Source: JBOFSQ01 sp051651625 (GTDB taxonomy: Bacteria; Planctomycetota; Planctomycetia; Pirellulales; Thermoguttaceae). Taken from it: a DNA stretch of 64,000 bases. Made by a program: the position numbers and the translations under genes. Below are positions 8,068 to 16,687 of the stretch, piece by piece. The stretch is taken from NCBI GenBank assembly GCA_051651625.1, contig JBOFSQ010000085.1:1-64000 (forward strand), in the 5' to 3' direction. Numbering within the stretch: the first letter of the stretch is position 1; every line of letters starts with the position of its first letter. The notes beneath the pieces were generated by a model. That model was not told where the DNA came from. It ran no database searches and worked only from the letters and a program-made list of their open reading frames with translations.

Positions 8068-9525
8068 CTACAGCGATTGTGCAACGTCCGTTCTATACGC
8101 GATAACGGCTGGCAAGTAGCCGACTGCCGATGCGAGGATGATCAGTCCGGGCACGAGCGCACACTCGATCCACTGGAACGAAAACGGATCGACAACAATG
8201 TTGACCGCCTCCGAAATCCACGGGCCGAGGACGGCGATGAGTCCGTGGCCGATGACCACGCCAAACGCCCCGCCGCCCAGCGAAAGCAAGATCGATTCGA
8301 GAAGAATGATCGCCATCACCGTCACGCGGCGTGCGCCGAGGGCACGCATAATCGCAATCTCTTGTCGCCGCTCGTTCATCGAATTGTAGATGCTCACCAT
8401 CATACCGATCCCCGCGACAATCACCACGAGCACCGCAAGAATAATCAGCACAAGTTGCACGTTTCCGATGATGTCTTCAAACAACCGCGCGACTTGACGT
8501 GCAGGACTCACCGCCATCGCGTCGAGGTCGCGGTTGATGCGTTCGGGGAGTGCCATCGTAGCGATGTCGAACACCTCACGATTTAGTTGCGAGTCGAGCG
8601 AGACGCCCGTTTCCATTCCGTGCTGGTCAACGTTAACCGTTGCCGTCGTCGCACGCTGCCGCGTGAGAACGAGAATCGCGGAGAGGCGTCGTTCGGCGGA
8701 ATGGTTGCAATCCGCAGTGTGAACGTGACCAACTTCTGTAGCGGAATCGGCACTGTTTGAATCAACACTGTGATCGCAATCGGCAGTGTGAACGTGTTCG
8801 GTTTCCGGTGCGGATTCTGTTGCATCGCCGACGCCGCGTTCTTGGCGGTGCCGCGTACCGAGGACGCGATCTAGTGCAGACTGTTCAATAGATTCGTGGA
8901 GCGAAAAATAACCTTCGAGGTTAACGAAGATTGCGCGGTCGTTGGGCGTGCTGGTCGCGTTCATTACGCCGACGACAGTAAACTTCGGAAGTTTGTCGGT
9001 ATCTTTTCCGTGGGCGAGTTGAAATGTGTCGCCGATGTTGAGACCGGTTTTGTGCGCGGCGGTGTATCCGAGAACGGCTTCAAAAGTCCCCGACGCGGTG
9101 AAACATTTTCCTTGGCGAAACGTGTAACGTTTTCCGTCGGAGTATTCAAACTTTGTGAAGAAGTCTGGCGTCGTTGCGACGACTGGCGAGCCGCGATACG
9201 GTGCATCGAGGACGAGCGGCACCGCAGTCTCGACGTCATGTGCATAACGTCCGATGGCGAGTTGTCGGTAGTAGTCGTAGGGGATTGTGTCGCTCGGAAC
9301 TCCCGAATAGAACATCACGTTCATGACGAGTTCGAGACTGCTCCCTTTGGGGCCGACGATATAGTGATACCCTTGGGCACTGCGTTTGAACGACTGGTCG
9401 AGAATCCCGTAAATCACGAGAACGCAAACGACTAGCGCGACACCGAGTGCCATCGAAAACGCGGTCAGTCCCGACGCGAGACTGCGATGCTGAATACTCT
9501 TCCAAGCAATTCTCCAGAGCGGCAT
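8068..9525 (-). CDS. ABC transporter permease of the FtsX/MacB type with a His-rich periplasmic insert
   Basis: 485 aa. An N-terminal membrane helix (near residues 20-43) is followed by a large periplasmic MacB_PCD-like domain, and three C-terminal helices form the FtsX part (LVLIILAVLVVIVAGIGMMV, later the characteristic MNERRQEIAIMRALGARR). The periplasmic part carries two copies of HVHTADC(D/N)HS about 20 residues apart (DNA about 8700-8812), a likely metal-binding loop. No ATPase or fusion-protein gene adjoins it, so its partner is elsewhere. AAAGGAACTC precedes the ATG at 9525. Substrate unknown; metal-linked function is inference. Confidence 0.85.
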   Translation of the reverse strand: MPLWRIAWKSIQHRSLASGLTAFSMALGVALVVCVLVIYGILDQSFKRSAQGYHYIVGPKGSSLELVMNVMFYSGVPSDTIPYDYYRQLAIGRYAHDVETAVPLVLDAPYRGSPVVATTPDFFTKFEYSDGKRYTFRQGKCFTASGTFEAVLGYTAAHKTGLNIGDTFQLAHGKDTDKLPKFTVVGVMNATSTPNDRAIFVNLEGYFSLHESIEQSALDRVLGTRHRQERGVGDATESAPETEHVHTADCDHSVDSNSADSATEVGHVHTADCNHSAERRLSAILVLTRQRATTATVNVDQHGMETGVSLDSQLNREVFDIATMALPERINRDLDAMAVSPARQVARLFEDIIGNVQLVLIILAVLVVIVAGIGMMVSIYNSMNERRQEIAIMRALGARRVTVMAIILLESILLSLGGGAFGVVIGHGLIAVLGPWISEAVNIVVDPFSFQWIECALVPGLIILASAVGYLPAVIAYRTDVAQSL

Positions 9526-9576
9526 AACAGAGTTCCTTTATCTCAAAATGTGGAGTTTGTGCGACGAGACACGCGA

Positions 9577-9604
9577 AGTCTACACCAAAACGCCCGCGTG
9601 GCAA
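9577..9604 (-). promoter_or_regulatory. Possible promoter of the FtsX-type permease
   Basis: Minus-strand TTGCCA (9599-9604) and TAGACT (9577-9582) with a 16-base spacer, about 50 bases above the permease start. Moderate match to sigma70 consensus. Confidence 0.4.
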
Positions 9605-9617
9605 GGAGCCGGTATTT

Positions 9618-10355
9618 TCAGACTTGGCTGGCGGCGAAATTTTTTGAGACGAAGTCCCAATTGATGTGGTCGGTGAACGCCGTGACGAACTTCGCGCGGT
9701 CGTTCTGGTAGTCGAGATAATAGGCGTGCTCCCAAACATCGACCGTCAGCAGTGGAAACCCGTGCGACGCTTTGTCGCGTGGGTTGAGTGGGCAACCTGC
9801 GTTTCCTGTTGCGACGATGACGAGCGAACCATCGGGCTTCTTCACGAGCCAACCCCAACCCGATCCAAACTGTCCGACCGCAGTTTTGATGAGAGTTTCC
9901 TTCATCGTGGCGATGTCGCCAAACGCAGTTGCAATCGCGGCGGCGAGTTCTGGTGACGGCTGCGAAGCGGGCGCGATTGTTGGTGCGATACAGTGCCAGA
10001 AGAACGTGTGATTGAACGCCTGCGCAGCGTTGTTGTAGAGTGCGCCGTCGCCTTCTTTGATGATCTGTACCAGCGTTGCTTCCGGTTTTCCGCTAGTGAG
10101 TGTGGCGAGATTCTTGAAGTAACCGGCGTGGTGTCGGGCGTAGTGGAACGACACTTGTCGTTCGGTCAAGAATGGTTCGAGCGCGTTCATCGCGTAAGGT
10201 AACGGCGGTTGAACGCACGCGCCGTTCGGATGCAAAGAGTCGAGATACGTCAGCTTTTGTGCCGTTGCTGGTATGTCCGCTGCTTGCGCAACTCCAATCC
10301 ACCCCGCCGCCGCTACCGCCGCACTCGTCCGAATAAAGTTTCGTCGTGAAGTCAT
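9618..10355 (-). CDS. Fe/Mn superoxide dismutase with Tat signal peptide
   Basis: 245 aa. The N-terminus MTSRRNFIRTSAAVAAAG is a twin-arginine signal, so the enzyme is exported folded with its metal. The metal ligands of the Fe/Mn family are all visible: His71 in FHYARHH, His in FNHTFFWHC, and Asp and His in DVWEHAYYLDY. It converts superoxide to hydrogen peroxide and oxygen. Iron and manganese forms cannot be told apart here. ATG at 10355 is chosen because AGGAG lies eight bases upstream and the Tat motif begins there; an in-frame ATG at 10391 would put 12 extra residues before it. A leader-type repeat lies just upstream. Confidence 0.93.
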   Translation of the reverse strand: MTSRRNFIRTSAAVAAAGWIGVAQAADIPATAQKLTYLDSLHPNGACVQPPLPYAMNALEPFLTERQVSFHYARHHAGYFKNLATLTSGKPEATLVQIIKEGDGALYNNAAQAFNHTFFWHCIAPTIAPASQPSPELAAAIATAFGDIATMKETLIKTAVGQFGSGWGWLVKKPDGSLVIVATGNAGCPLNPRDKASHGFPLLTVDVWEHAYYLDYQNDRAKFVTAFTDHINWDFVSKNFAASQV

Positions 10356-10396
10356 CGTGAAGTCTCCTGTTTGAAAAAGGTACTCGTTCATTGTTT

Positions 10397-10498
10397 AGAC
10401 CCGTAACGGGTCGATTTGTAGGCTTCGCCCTATGCAAGACCGCGGCCTCGATGGGCCGCTACCGCTTTGGTACGGGAAATTCAAACTGTCTTGAGTAT
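10397..10498. repeat. Leader-associated dispersed repeat, copy 2
   Basis: Same family as 239-341 and 56330-56431, upstream of the superoxide dismutase gene. It begins with the hairpin GACCCGTAACGGGTC. Confidence 0.85.
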
Positions 10499-10505
10499 AT
10501 CTCAC

Positions 10506-10901
10506 TCACTCCACAACAATCTCCACACCGTCACCGATGCTGTTGTGGACGGGGCATGTTTTTAGTGCGGACATGTATTTTTCGCGGGCGTCGGCGGATA
10601 CGGTGTCGGGGAACGTGATGGCGAGTGTGATTTTGGAGATTCGTCGCGGTGCCGACGACGACATCTCTTTTTCGACGACGATTCGTGTTCCGTCGATTGA
10701 GTCGCCGCGTGCCTTCGCCATCATCCCCATAATCGTGAGCGTACACGCCGCCAGCGACGACGCGAACAAATCTGTAGGCGAAAAACACCGCCCCTGACCG
10801 CCATTGTCAACCGGCAAATCAGTGACAATCTCCGCACCACTATCACTATGCGTCATCCGCGTCTGTCCGTCACCACTGTACACACAATCAATTTTTGTCA
10901 T
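10506..10901 (-). CDS. OsmC/Ohr-family protein
   Basis: 131 aa, the usual length. Both reactive cysteines of the family are present, in SLAACTLTIM and KTCPVHNSI. OsmC proteins reduce organic hydroperoxides in the cytoplasm with thiol chemistry. ATG at 10901 has AAAGGAG upstream. It lies beside the superoxide dismutase in the same direction, suggesting an oxidative-stress pair, but the leader repeat between them argues for separate control. Confidence 0.88.
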   Translation of the reverse strand: MTKIDCVYSGDGQTRMTHSDSGAEIVTDLPVDNGGQGRCFSPTDLFASSLAACTLTIMGMMAKARGDSIDGTRIVVEKEMSSSAPRRISKITLAITFPDTVSADAREKYMSALKTCPVHNSIGDGVEIVVE

Positions 10902-10919
10902 CGTAAAGTCTCCTTTGTT

Positions 10920-11420
10920 TCATTGTTCAAGTCCATCACGCCAAACGACGTGACCATGTTCTTTTGCCCAACTTTCGGAAAACCCGACGTGCGAAATCGC
11001 ATTGCGGCTTTTGTTGAGCTGGCGTTCGGTCTCTGCCTTGACCGATTCGGGCGTCAACTCGTAGATGATTTTACACTTCGTCGGATCGCTTACGTCAAAA
11101 ATCGCCAAGTAAACTTTCGCATTGCGGGTGATGCGTTTGAACGACTCTTCTCGCCTCTCGGTCGGTTCATTAAACATTCTGTCAAGTTGTCCCGTTCCGC
11201 CTTCTTGACACGAAAGGTACTCGTACTTCTCATCGGGATTTTGTCGTGAACGGGCATCTGCGTCGCGTTTGGAGTGGATCAGCTCGTGGCCGAGAATGTC
11301 GGCGATGATCATCTCTTTGACCAGTCCGGGCTGGAGAATGTTCTTGATCCCAACCGACTTTGCGAGTCGTGCGATCTCGCGTACTAGTTCAATGATGTGA
11401 CGATAGACTTCACGCCCCAT
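10920..11420 (-). CDS. Probable type II restriction endonuclease (partner of the adjacent methyltransferase)
   Basis: 166 aa. I do not recognise a named enzyme. The central stretch (KEMIIADILGHELIHSKRDA, then KYEYLSCQEGG and QLDRMF) has the acidic and polar spacing seen in PD-(D/E)xK endonucleases of small type II systems, but the catalytic triad cannot be assigned with confidence. The strongest evidence is position: its start overlaps the end of the DNA methyltransferase gene by 11 bases, the usual arrangement of a coupled restriction-modification pair. Recognition sequence unknown. Confidence 0.55.
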   Translation of the reverse strand: MGREVYRHIIELVREIARLAKSVGIKNILQPGLVKEMIIADILGHELIHSKRDADARSRQNPDEKYEYLSCQEGGTGQLDRMFNEPTERREESFKRITRNAKVYLAIFDVSDPTKCKIIYELTPESVKAETERQLNKSRNAISHVGFSESWAKEHGHVVWRDGLEQ

Positions 11421-12231
11421 ACTTCAGCAAACTCCGTTCGGGTTCAATTCGGTTTTGTTCAGGTTCGACTTCGGCGAGACGTTTGTTGGCAGCGTCTACG
11501 TTTTGTTTGTTGCGTTCGATTCCGATGAAACGCCGGTTCAACTTTTTGCAGACGACCGGACAAGTGCCAACGCCCGCAAACGGGTCAAGCACGATGTCGC
11601 CTTCGTCGGAACTTGCTTTGACAAGACGCTCGATTAACTGCGCCGGTTTTTGAATCGTGTTGAGCACTTCGCGCGAGACCAATTCCTTCGATTTGTACGT
11701 CAATTGCTTGATGTCGCCCCAAACGTCGCCGGGGTTTTTGCCGATGGCATGAAACTTGGTCTTCGCGTACTTCCCGTTTGTGACGGACGGGACCCGCTCG
11801 CAACGCAAACGGTGTTCAAGTTCAACAAGCTGCGCCACACGAATCGCGTCGAGGTTGTACTTACTCGGACGATTTCCTTTGACGAAATAACAGATGATGT
11901 CGTAGTTGTTGGTGTAATTTAGGCGTCCTTGGGCGAGTCGGCTCGGCTGATACCAAACGATTTTCGCACGCAAGTTGAGATACGGACGATAGTCGATGAA
12001 GTCTATGCAGTCCGGTTTTCCGAAGAGATACAACGCACCGCCATCTTTCAACTTTTCCGAAAAGATTTTGATCAAACCAAGATTGAAGTCCTGCACTGAC
12101 GCAACACGATCCCAATCGTTTTGCGTGACACCATACGGCCCATCACAAACGATGAGGTCGATACTTCCTGCCGCAATCTTGGGCAGAAAGTCGAATGCGT
12201 CGGCGTGATAAATGCGGTTGAGTGGTATCAT
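11410..12231 (-). CDS. Site-specific DNA methyltransferase (N4-cytosine or N6-adenine class)
   Basis: 273 aa. Catalytic motif IV is near the N-terminus (IDLIVCDGPYG), and the AdoMet-binding motif I is near the C-terminus (GDIVLDPFAGVGTCPVV), the order of the beta class. Motif IV reads DGPYG rather than the usual DPPYG or SPPYW, a variant. It protects the host from the downstream endonuclease. TATAAT overlaps the ATG at 12231 on this strand, which may be chance or may mean a leaderless message. The pair sits next to the ankyrin gene in what looks like an accessory block. Confidence 0.85.
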   Translation of the reverse strand: MIPLNRIYHADAFDFLPKIAAGSIDLIVCDGPYGVTQNDWDRVASVQDFNLGLIKIFSEKLKDGGALYLFGKPDCIDFIDYRPYLNLRAKIVWYQPSRLAQGRLNYTNNYDIICYFVKGNRPSKYNLDAIRVAQLVELEHRLRCERVPSVTNGKYAKTKFHAIGKNPGDVWGDIKQLTYKSKELVSREVLNTIQKPAQLIERLVKASSDEGDIVLDPFAGVGTCPVVCKKLNRRFIGIERNKQNVDAANKRLAEVEPEQNRIEPERSLLKYGA

Positions 12232-12302
12232 TATAGCTGTCGGCGGTCAGGCAAAAACTTTACGATGTCCGTTCACGGGTTTTTCGTGTCATTCTCAAAG
12301 TC

Positions 12303-12358
12303 CGTCATTCCCGCGACGAAAGCGGGAATCTAAATCACACGCGGCAAGCAGACACGAT
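12303..12358. repeat. REP-like repeat, left of the ankyrin gene
   Basis: Contains the hairpin CATTCCCGCG...CGGGAATC followed by TAAATCACACGC. An inverted copy lies at 15475-15530 and a direct relative at 57296-57338. Confidence 0.85.
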
Positions 12359-12439
12359 AGCATAACCGCATCTTCACTCAATCATTGCGTTCCATCACAT
12401 TTCGGCTCCTATTGCTGCAGATCAACTTTCGCACCGCCT

Positions 12440-15355
12440 CTATTCTCTACCGCCTGCGGCGATCAGTAACTTGCGGATTTCCTCTGATCTGGTAAAGTGC
12501 AGCGCATCGCGCAGCGACGTCCAGCCAGAGTTGTCTCTCGCGTTCACATCCGCGCCAGCGGCAATGAATAGCTTGCACATTTCGAGATGATCGTTAGTGA
12601 CAGCCCAGTGCAGCGGCGTAGTGCCAGAGTCGCTCTTTGCGTTCACATCCGCGCCAGTGGCAATGAGCCGCTTGCAAACTTCGAGATCACATTTATTGGC
12701 AGCATGGAGCAGCAGCGTGTCAATACTAATACGGTTTTTCGCATTGACCTCCGCGCCAGCATCCAAAAGTAGTTTGCAAACTTCGAGATCACCGTCACCG
12801 GCGGCACGGTACGGCACCGCACTGTACAGCGGTGTTCCGCCATCGTTGTCTTTTGCGTTGACATTCGCGCCAGCAGCAATGAGTAGCTTGCAAACTTCAA
12901 GACGATACGAACGATACGGCATGGCAGCGTTGTGCAGCGGCGTTCTGCCAGTGTCGTCCTTTGCGTTTGCGTCCGCGCCAGCGGCAATGAGTAGCTTGCA
13001 AACTTCAAGATGATTTTTCTCGGCGGCCCTGTGCAGCGGCGTGTAGCCATAGTTGCCTTTCGCGTTGGCATCTGCGCCAGCGTCAATGAGTAGTTTGCAA
13101 ACTTCGAGATGACTCTTATTAGCGGCATCGTACAGTGGCGTTTCACCAACGCCGTTTTTCACATTGACATCTGCGCCAGCCTCCAAAAGTAGTTTGCAAA
13201 CTTCGAAATGCCCCAAACTGGCAGCACAGTACAACGGCGTTTCACCTTTGTTGTTTTTTGCGTTGACCTCTGCGCTAGCTTCCAAAAGTAGTTTGCAAAC
13301 TTCGTGATGCCCCGAACTGGCAGCACAGTACAACGGCGTTTCACCTTTGTTATTTTTTGCGTTGACCTCTGCGCCAGCCTCCAAAAGTAGTTTGCAAACT
13401 TCGTGATGCCCCAAAAGGGCAGCATAGCACAGCGGCGTTGCGTCAGTTTGGTTTCTTGCATTAACATCCAAGCCAGCCTCCAAGAGTAGTTGACAGGCGG
13501 CAAGCCGGTTTTCACGGGCGGCTTCGTGCATCGGAGTGTCGCCAGTCTCACCACGCCACCGGTTGGTTTTTACCGACGCACTCTTAAGTAGTTCGCACAC
13601 TTCAAGATGCCCTTTTATGGTGGCATAGTGCAGCGGTGTGTTGCCATCATTTTTTTTCGCATTGGCGTCCGCACCAGCGGCAATCAATAGCTTGCAGATG
13701 TCGATGCGACCATTACTAGCAACAGCGTGCAGAGGTGTGTCACCATCATTTTTTTTCGCATTGGCGTCCGCACCGGCGGCAATCAATAGCTTGCAGATGT
13801 CGATGCGACCATTATCAGCAACAGCGTGCAGAGGTGTGTCACCATCATTTTTTTTCGCATTGGCGTCCGCGCCAGTGGCAATCAATGACTTACAGACGTC
13901 AATGTGACCATTCTCGACAGCAACGTGTAGCGGTGTGTCACCATCATTTTTTTTCGCATTAGCGTTCGCGCCGGTAGCAATCAATAGTCTACAGATGTCG
14001 ATATGACCATCCTTGGCAGCAACATGCAGCGGCGTGTCGCCAACTTCGTCTTTTGCGTTGGCATCTGCACCAGCCTTCAAAAGTAGTTTACAGACGTCCA
14101 TATGATTGTGGCGTGTGGCATTGTGTAGAGGTGTCAAGCCGATTTTTGATTTTGCATTGGCTTCTGCACCAATGCCTAAAAATAGTTTGCAGGCGTCGGT
14201 ATACCCATTGGAAGTAATGATGTGTAGCGGCGTCAAATTGTCGTTGTTTCTTGCCTTGATGTTCGCGCCAGCATCTAGGAGAACTTTGTAGATAGCAAGA
14301 TGAGTATCACGGGCAGCGGCATAATGCAATGGCGTGTTGCCATCGTTGTTTTTTGTGTTGGCCACCGCTCCAGCGAGAATGAACAGCTTGCAAATATCAA
14401 GACGGCCAAGAGCGACAGCCATATGCAACGGGGTGTTGCCCTCTCCGTCTTTAGTGTTGACATTTGCACCAATGTCAATAAGGAATTGGCAACGGTCGCG
14501 ATGACCATCCGCTACAGCACGACACAACATCGTCAAGCCAGTTTTGTCTGGAGCGTCAACATCCGCACCTGTAGCAACGAGTAATTGACAGATGATACGA
14601 TTGCCATTCTCAATGGCAATAAGCAGAGGCGTGTCGCCATCTTTGTTTTTTGCGTTGATTTCCGCACCTGCGATGACGAGTAGTTTGCATGTGCCAAAAT
14701 TACCGTTCTCGGCAACCCAGTGTAGCAGTGTCGCACCACTGTTGTTTTTCATGTTTACATATGCACCTGACTCTAGTAGAAACTTGCAGACCTCAAGTTG
14801 ACCATTATAAACCGCTAGGTGCAGCGGTGTGCTACCATCCTCATTTTTTGAGCCCAGTTCTGCACCAGCACTCAACAGACGCTTACAAATATCGAGATGA
14901 CCATTTGCGGCAGAATGGTGCAAAGGTGTCAATCCACAACTGGTTTTTGCGTTCACCTCTGCACCAGCATCTACAAGAAGTTGGGCTATATCGAGACGAC
15001 CGTTGTGGGCGGCAACATGCAGAGGCGTGTTGCTATTGTTGTCTTTTGAGCTTACCGCCACGCCTGCATCCAAGAGAAGTTTACAAATGGCACGATGACC
15101 GCTTGCAACGGCAACATGTAATGGAGTGGAACCGTCTCCGCTTTTTGCGCTGGCATTTGTACCGGCATCAATAAGAGATTTGCAGCGGTCAAGATTGCCC
15201 TCTTCGGCGGCTTTATGCAGCAGCGTCCCCCCATTGCTATCGCGGTCGCTTCGCCAGTCGTTATCGCAACCGTTGAGTAAACAAACGTTCACCGCTATCA
15301 AGACGGCAATTCCGAGCGGCAGTTTTGATGCCAAGTTTTTGCTGTTCGCAATCAT
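12440..15355 (-). CDS. Ankyrin-repeat lipoprotein
   Basis: 971 aa. The N-terminus has a hydrophobic segment ending LLNGC, a lipobox, so the mature protein is probably lipid-anchored outside the inner membrane. Nearly all the rest is about 27 ankyrin units of 33 residues (DGDTPLHAVADNGRIDICKL as one example). The 99-bp unit is strongly conserved at DNA level, and five adjacent units (13640-13970) contain a run of eight A on the coding strand (KKN codons). ATG at 15355 has AAGGAG seven bases upstream; the longer frame to 15403 is rejected. Ankyrin arrays bind proteins; the target is unknown. Flanked by inverted repeats. Confidence 0.9.
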   Translation of the reverse strand: MIANSKNLASKLPLGIAVLIAVNVCLLNGCDNDWRSDRDSNGGTLLHKAAEEGNLDRCKSLIDAGTNASAKSGDGSTPLHVAVASGHRAICKLLLDAGVAVSSKDNNSNTPLHVAAHNGRLDIAQLLVDAGAEVNAKTSCGLTPLHHSAANGHLDICKRLLSAGAELGSKNEDGSTPLHLAVYNGQLEVCKFLLESGAYVNMKNNSGATLLHWVAENGNFGTCKLLVIAGAEINAKNKDGDTPLLIAIENGNRIICQLLVATGADVDAPDKTGLTMLCRAVADGHRDRCQFLIDIGANVNTKDGEGNTPLHMAVALGRLDICKLFILAGAVANTKNNDGNTPLHYAAARDTHLAIYKVLLDAGANIKARNNDNLTPLHIITSNGYTDACKLFLGIGAEANAKSKIGLTPLHNATRHNHMDVCKLLLKAGADANAKDEVGDTPLHVAAKDGHIDICRLLIATGANANAKKNDGDTPLHVAVENGHIDVCKSLIATGADANAKKNDGDTPLHAVADNGRIDICKLLIAAGADANAKKNDGDTPLHAVASNGRIDICKLLIAAGADANAKKNDGNTPLHYATIKGHLEVCELLKSASVKTNRWRGETGDTPMHEAARENRLAACQLLLEAGLDVNARNQTDATPLCYAALLGHHEVCKLLLEAGAEVNAKNNKGETPLYCAASSGHHEVCKLLLEASAEVNAKNNKGETPLYCAASLGHFEVCKLLLEAGADVNVKNGVGETPLYDAANKSHLEVCKLLIDAGADANAKGNYGYTPLHRAAEKNHLEVCKLLIAAGADANAKDDTGRTPLHNAAMPYRSYRLEVCKLLIAAGANVNAKDNDGGTPLYSAVPYRAAGDGDLEVCKLLLDAGAEVNAKNRISIDTLLLHAANKCDLEVCKRLIATGADVNAKSDSGTTPLHWAVTNDHLEMCKLFIAAGADVNARDNSGWTSLRDALHFTRSEEIRKLLIAAGGRE

Positions 15356-15401
15356 CAGATTCTCCTTGCAAAAGAAGTGTACAAAACGCAAAGCCAGTGC
15401 C

Positions 15402-15407
15402 ATTATA
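15402..15407 (-). promoter_or_regulatory. Possible -10 element of the ankyrin gene
   Basis: TATAAT on the minus strand within a tandem CGGTATAA/CGGTATAAT, 47 bases above the start codon. The -35 region is only a T-run, so the assignment is weak. Confidence 0.4.
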
Positions 15408-15474
15408 CCGTTATACCGTGACGAAAAAAACCAGTGGTAGCGGGAGAGAGTTGTATGTTTCTGAGTTTCGCGCT

Positions 15475-15530
15475 ATCGCGTCTGCTTGATGCGTGTGATT
15501 TAGATTCCCGTTGAGTACACGGGAATGACG
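15475..15530. repeat. REP-like repeat, right of the ankyrin gene (inverted copy)
   Basis: Reverse complement of 12303-12358 with several mismatches. The two copies enclose the ankyrin gene as 55-bp inverted repeats 3.1 kb apart. Confidence 0.85.
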
Positions 15531-15568
15531 AAGTGGAGTGTGCAATTGTGTTGGCGACGGTTTTGCTG

Positions 15569-15609
15569 TCCGTCAATACGGCGAGTACGCCTTCTTTCCG
15601 GCTTCTATT
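15569..15609. repeat. Half copy of the CCGGAAAGGAG palindromic repeat
   Basis: About 40 bases matching the right arm of the inverted repeat at 43689-43785 (TCCGTCAATACGGCGAGTAC and the following TTTCCGGCTTCTATT). Confidence 0.8.
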
Positions 15610-15655
15610 GTGAGGTGGCGCGTGTGATTGTTTTGCTACAATTCACACCACTTCT

Positions 15656-16675
15656 TCACCCTTCGCACTCGTTCCCAACTTTTCGGGCGCGGGTTGGTTT
15701 GTCTATGTTGAGACCGAGTGCGGTGCCTGTTTCGACTAGGAGGTTCCAGCCAGACATCAGTTGGAAGATGTCGCTGTAACCCGGAAGCTCCGGCACCACA
15801 AGCGTTGGGAAAATCGTCGGCTTTGGTGAGATCGCAATAACCGTCATCCCAATCGCGTCGCAGAGATTTTTCTTGATAAACGCCCACTCCGATTCATACG
15901 GATCAACGAGAACAACAACGTCGTCGCGGTTCATGACTTCTTCGATGCCGTGAACGACAATCGTTCCCTCGAGGTAGTTCGATTTTTTGCGTGTGATTTC
16001 GTTGGTCTTGAGCGCGAGTTCTTCAGCGACGCCGTTATTGCGTCCGGCGAAGTAGATCGTCGGCGCGGCGACAAGTTTTTCTGTAATCGACGCATCAATC
16101 GTCGCGGTCATTGTTTGCCGCGCGAGTTCTGCCGCCTGCGGACGCGCATCGGAACAACTCGTACAGTTAATCCAGTGCGCGAGCATCGAACGGTAAAAGA
16201 GTCCCTGCTCGACAACGCTTTTTGTCGCCGCCACCGCGTCTTCTTTGCCGCACGAGAGAACGAACGTCGGCTTCGCAAGTGTGTGCAATTTCGTCGCCGT
16301 TCCCGCCGTGAGACCGAAGATGTTTTTGTGACCGCTTTCGATAAGTCGCTGACACAAGACAACAACTTCCTTCGTCTGTCCACTGTTTGACGCAACGAAA
16401 ACAGGCCACGACGCCAAGTCGTACTCGGTGGCTTGCAGCGAACCGTCGGTTGCCATCGCTACGTTTACGCCGCGCGACATTGCGAGACTGATGAGACTCT
16501 TCGCCGGAAATATACGGCTCGACCCTTCGCCGGAGAGAAAAAGTTTTCCCGCTTGCTTGATTGTCGCGGCGACTTCGCGGGTCTGGCTGAAGTCGAACTT
16601 CCCGATGATGTCGGCGGTTTCGAGCATCTCGCGGCAGAGGGCGAATTGGTTGTAGCGTGGTGTTTTGAGGTTCAT
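15656..16675 (-). CDS. SIS-domain sugar-phosphate isomerase-like protein
   Basis: 339 aa with two tandem SIS domains, as in the isomerase half of GlmS, AgaS and FrlB. Residues 45-60 (LFLSGEGSSRIFPAKS) and 93-103 (VFVASNSGQTKE) are the phosphosugar-binding loops, and a second domain begins near 200. The glutaminase domain of GlmS is absent, so it is a deaminase or isomerase of an amino sugar phosphate, substrate unknown. It starts 13 bases after the HdrC-like gene stops, with AAGGAAACC as ribosome site, so the two are co-transcribed. Confidence 0.85.
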   Translation of the reverse strand: MNLKTPRYNQFALCREMLETADIIGKFDFSQTREVAATIKQAGKLFLSGEGSSRIFPAKSLISLAMSRGVNVAMATDGSLQATEYDLASWPVFVASNSGQTKEVVVLCQRLIESGHKNIFGLTAGTATKLHTLAKPTFVLSCGKEDAVAATKSVVEQGLFYRSMLAHWINCTSCSDARPQAAELARQTMTATIDASITEKLVAAPTIYFAGRNNGVAEELALKTNEITRKKSNYLEGTIVVHGIEEVMNRDDVVVLVDPYESEWAFIKKNLCDAIGMTVIAISPKPTIFPTLVVPELPGYSDIFQLMSGWNLLVETGTALGLNIDKPTRARKVGNECEG

Positions 16676-16687
16676 GATTAGGTTTCC

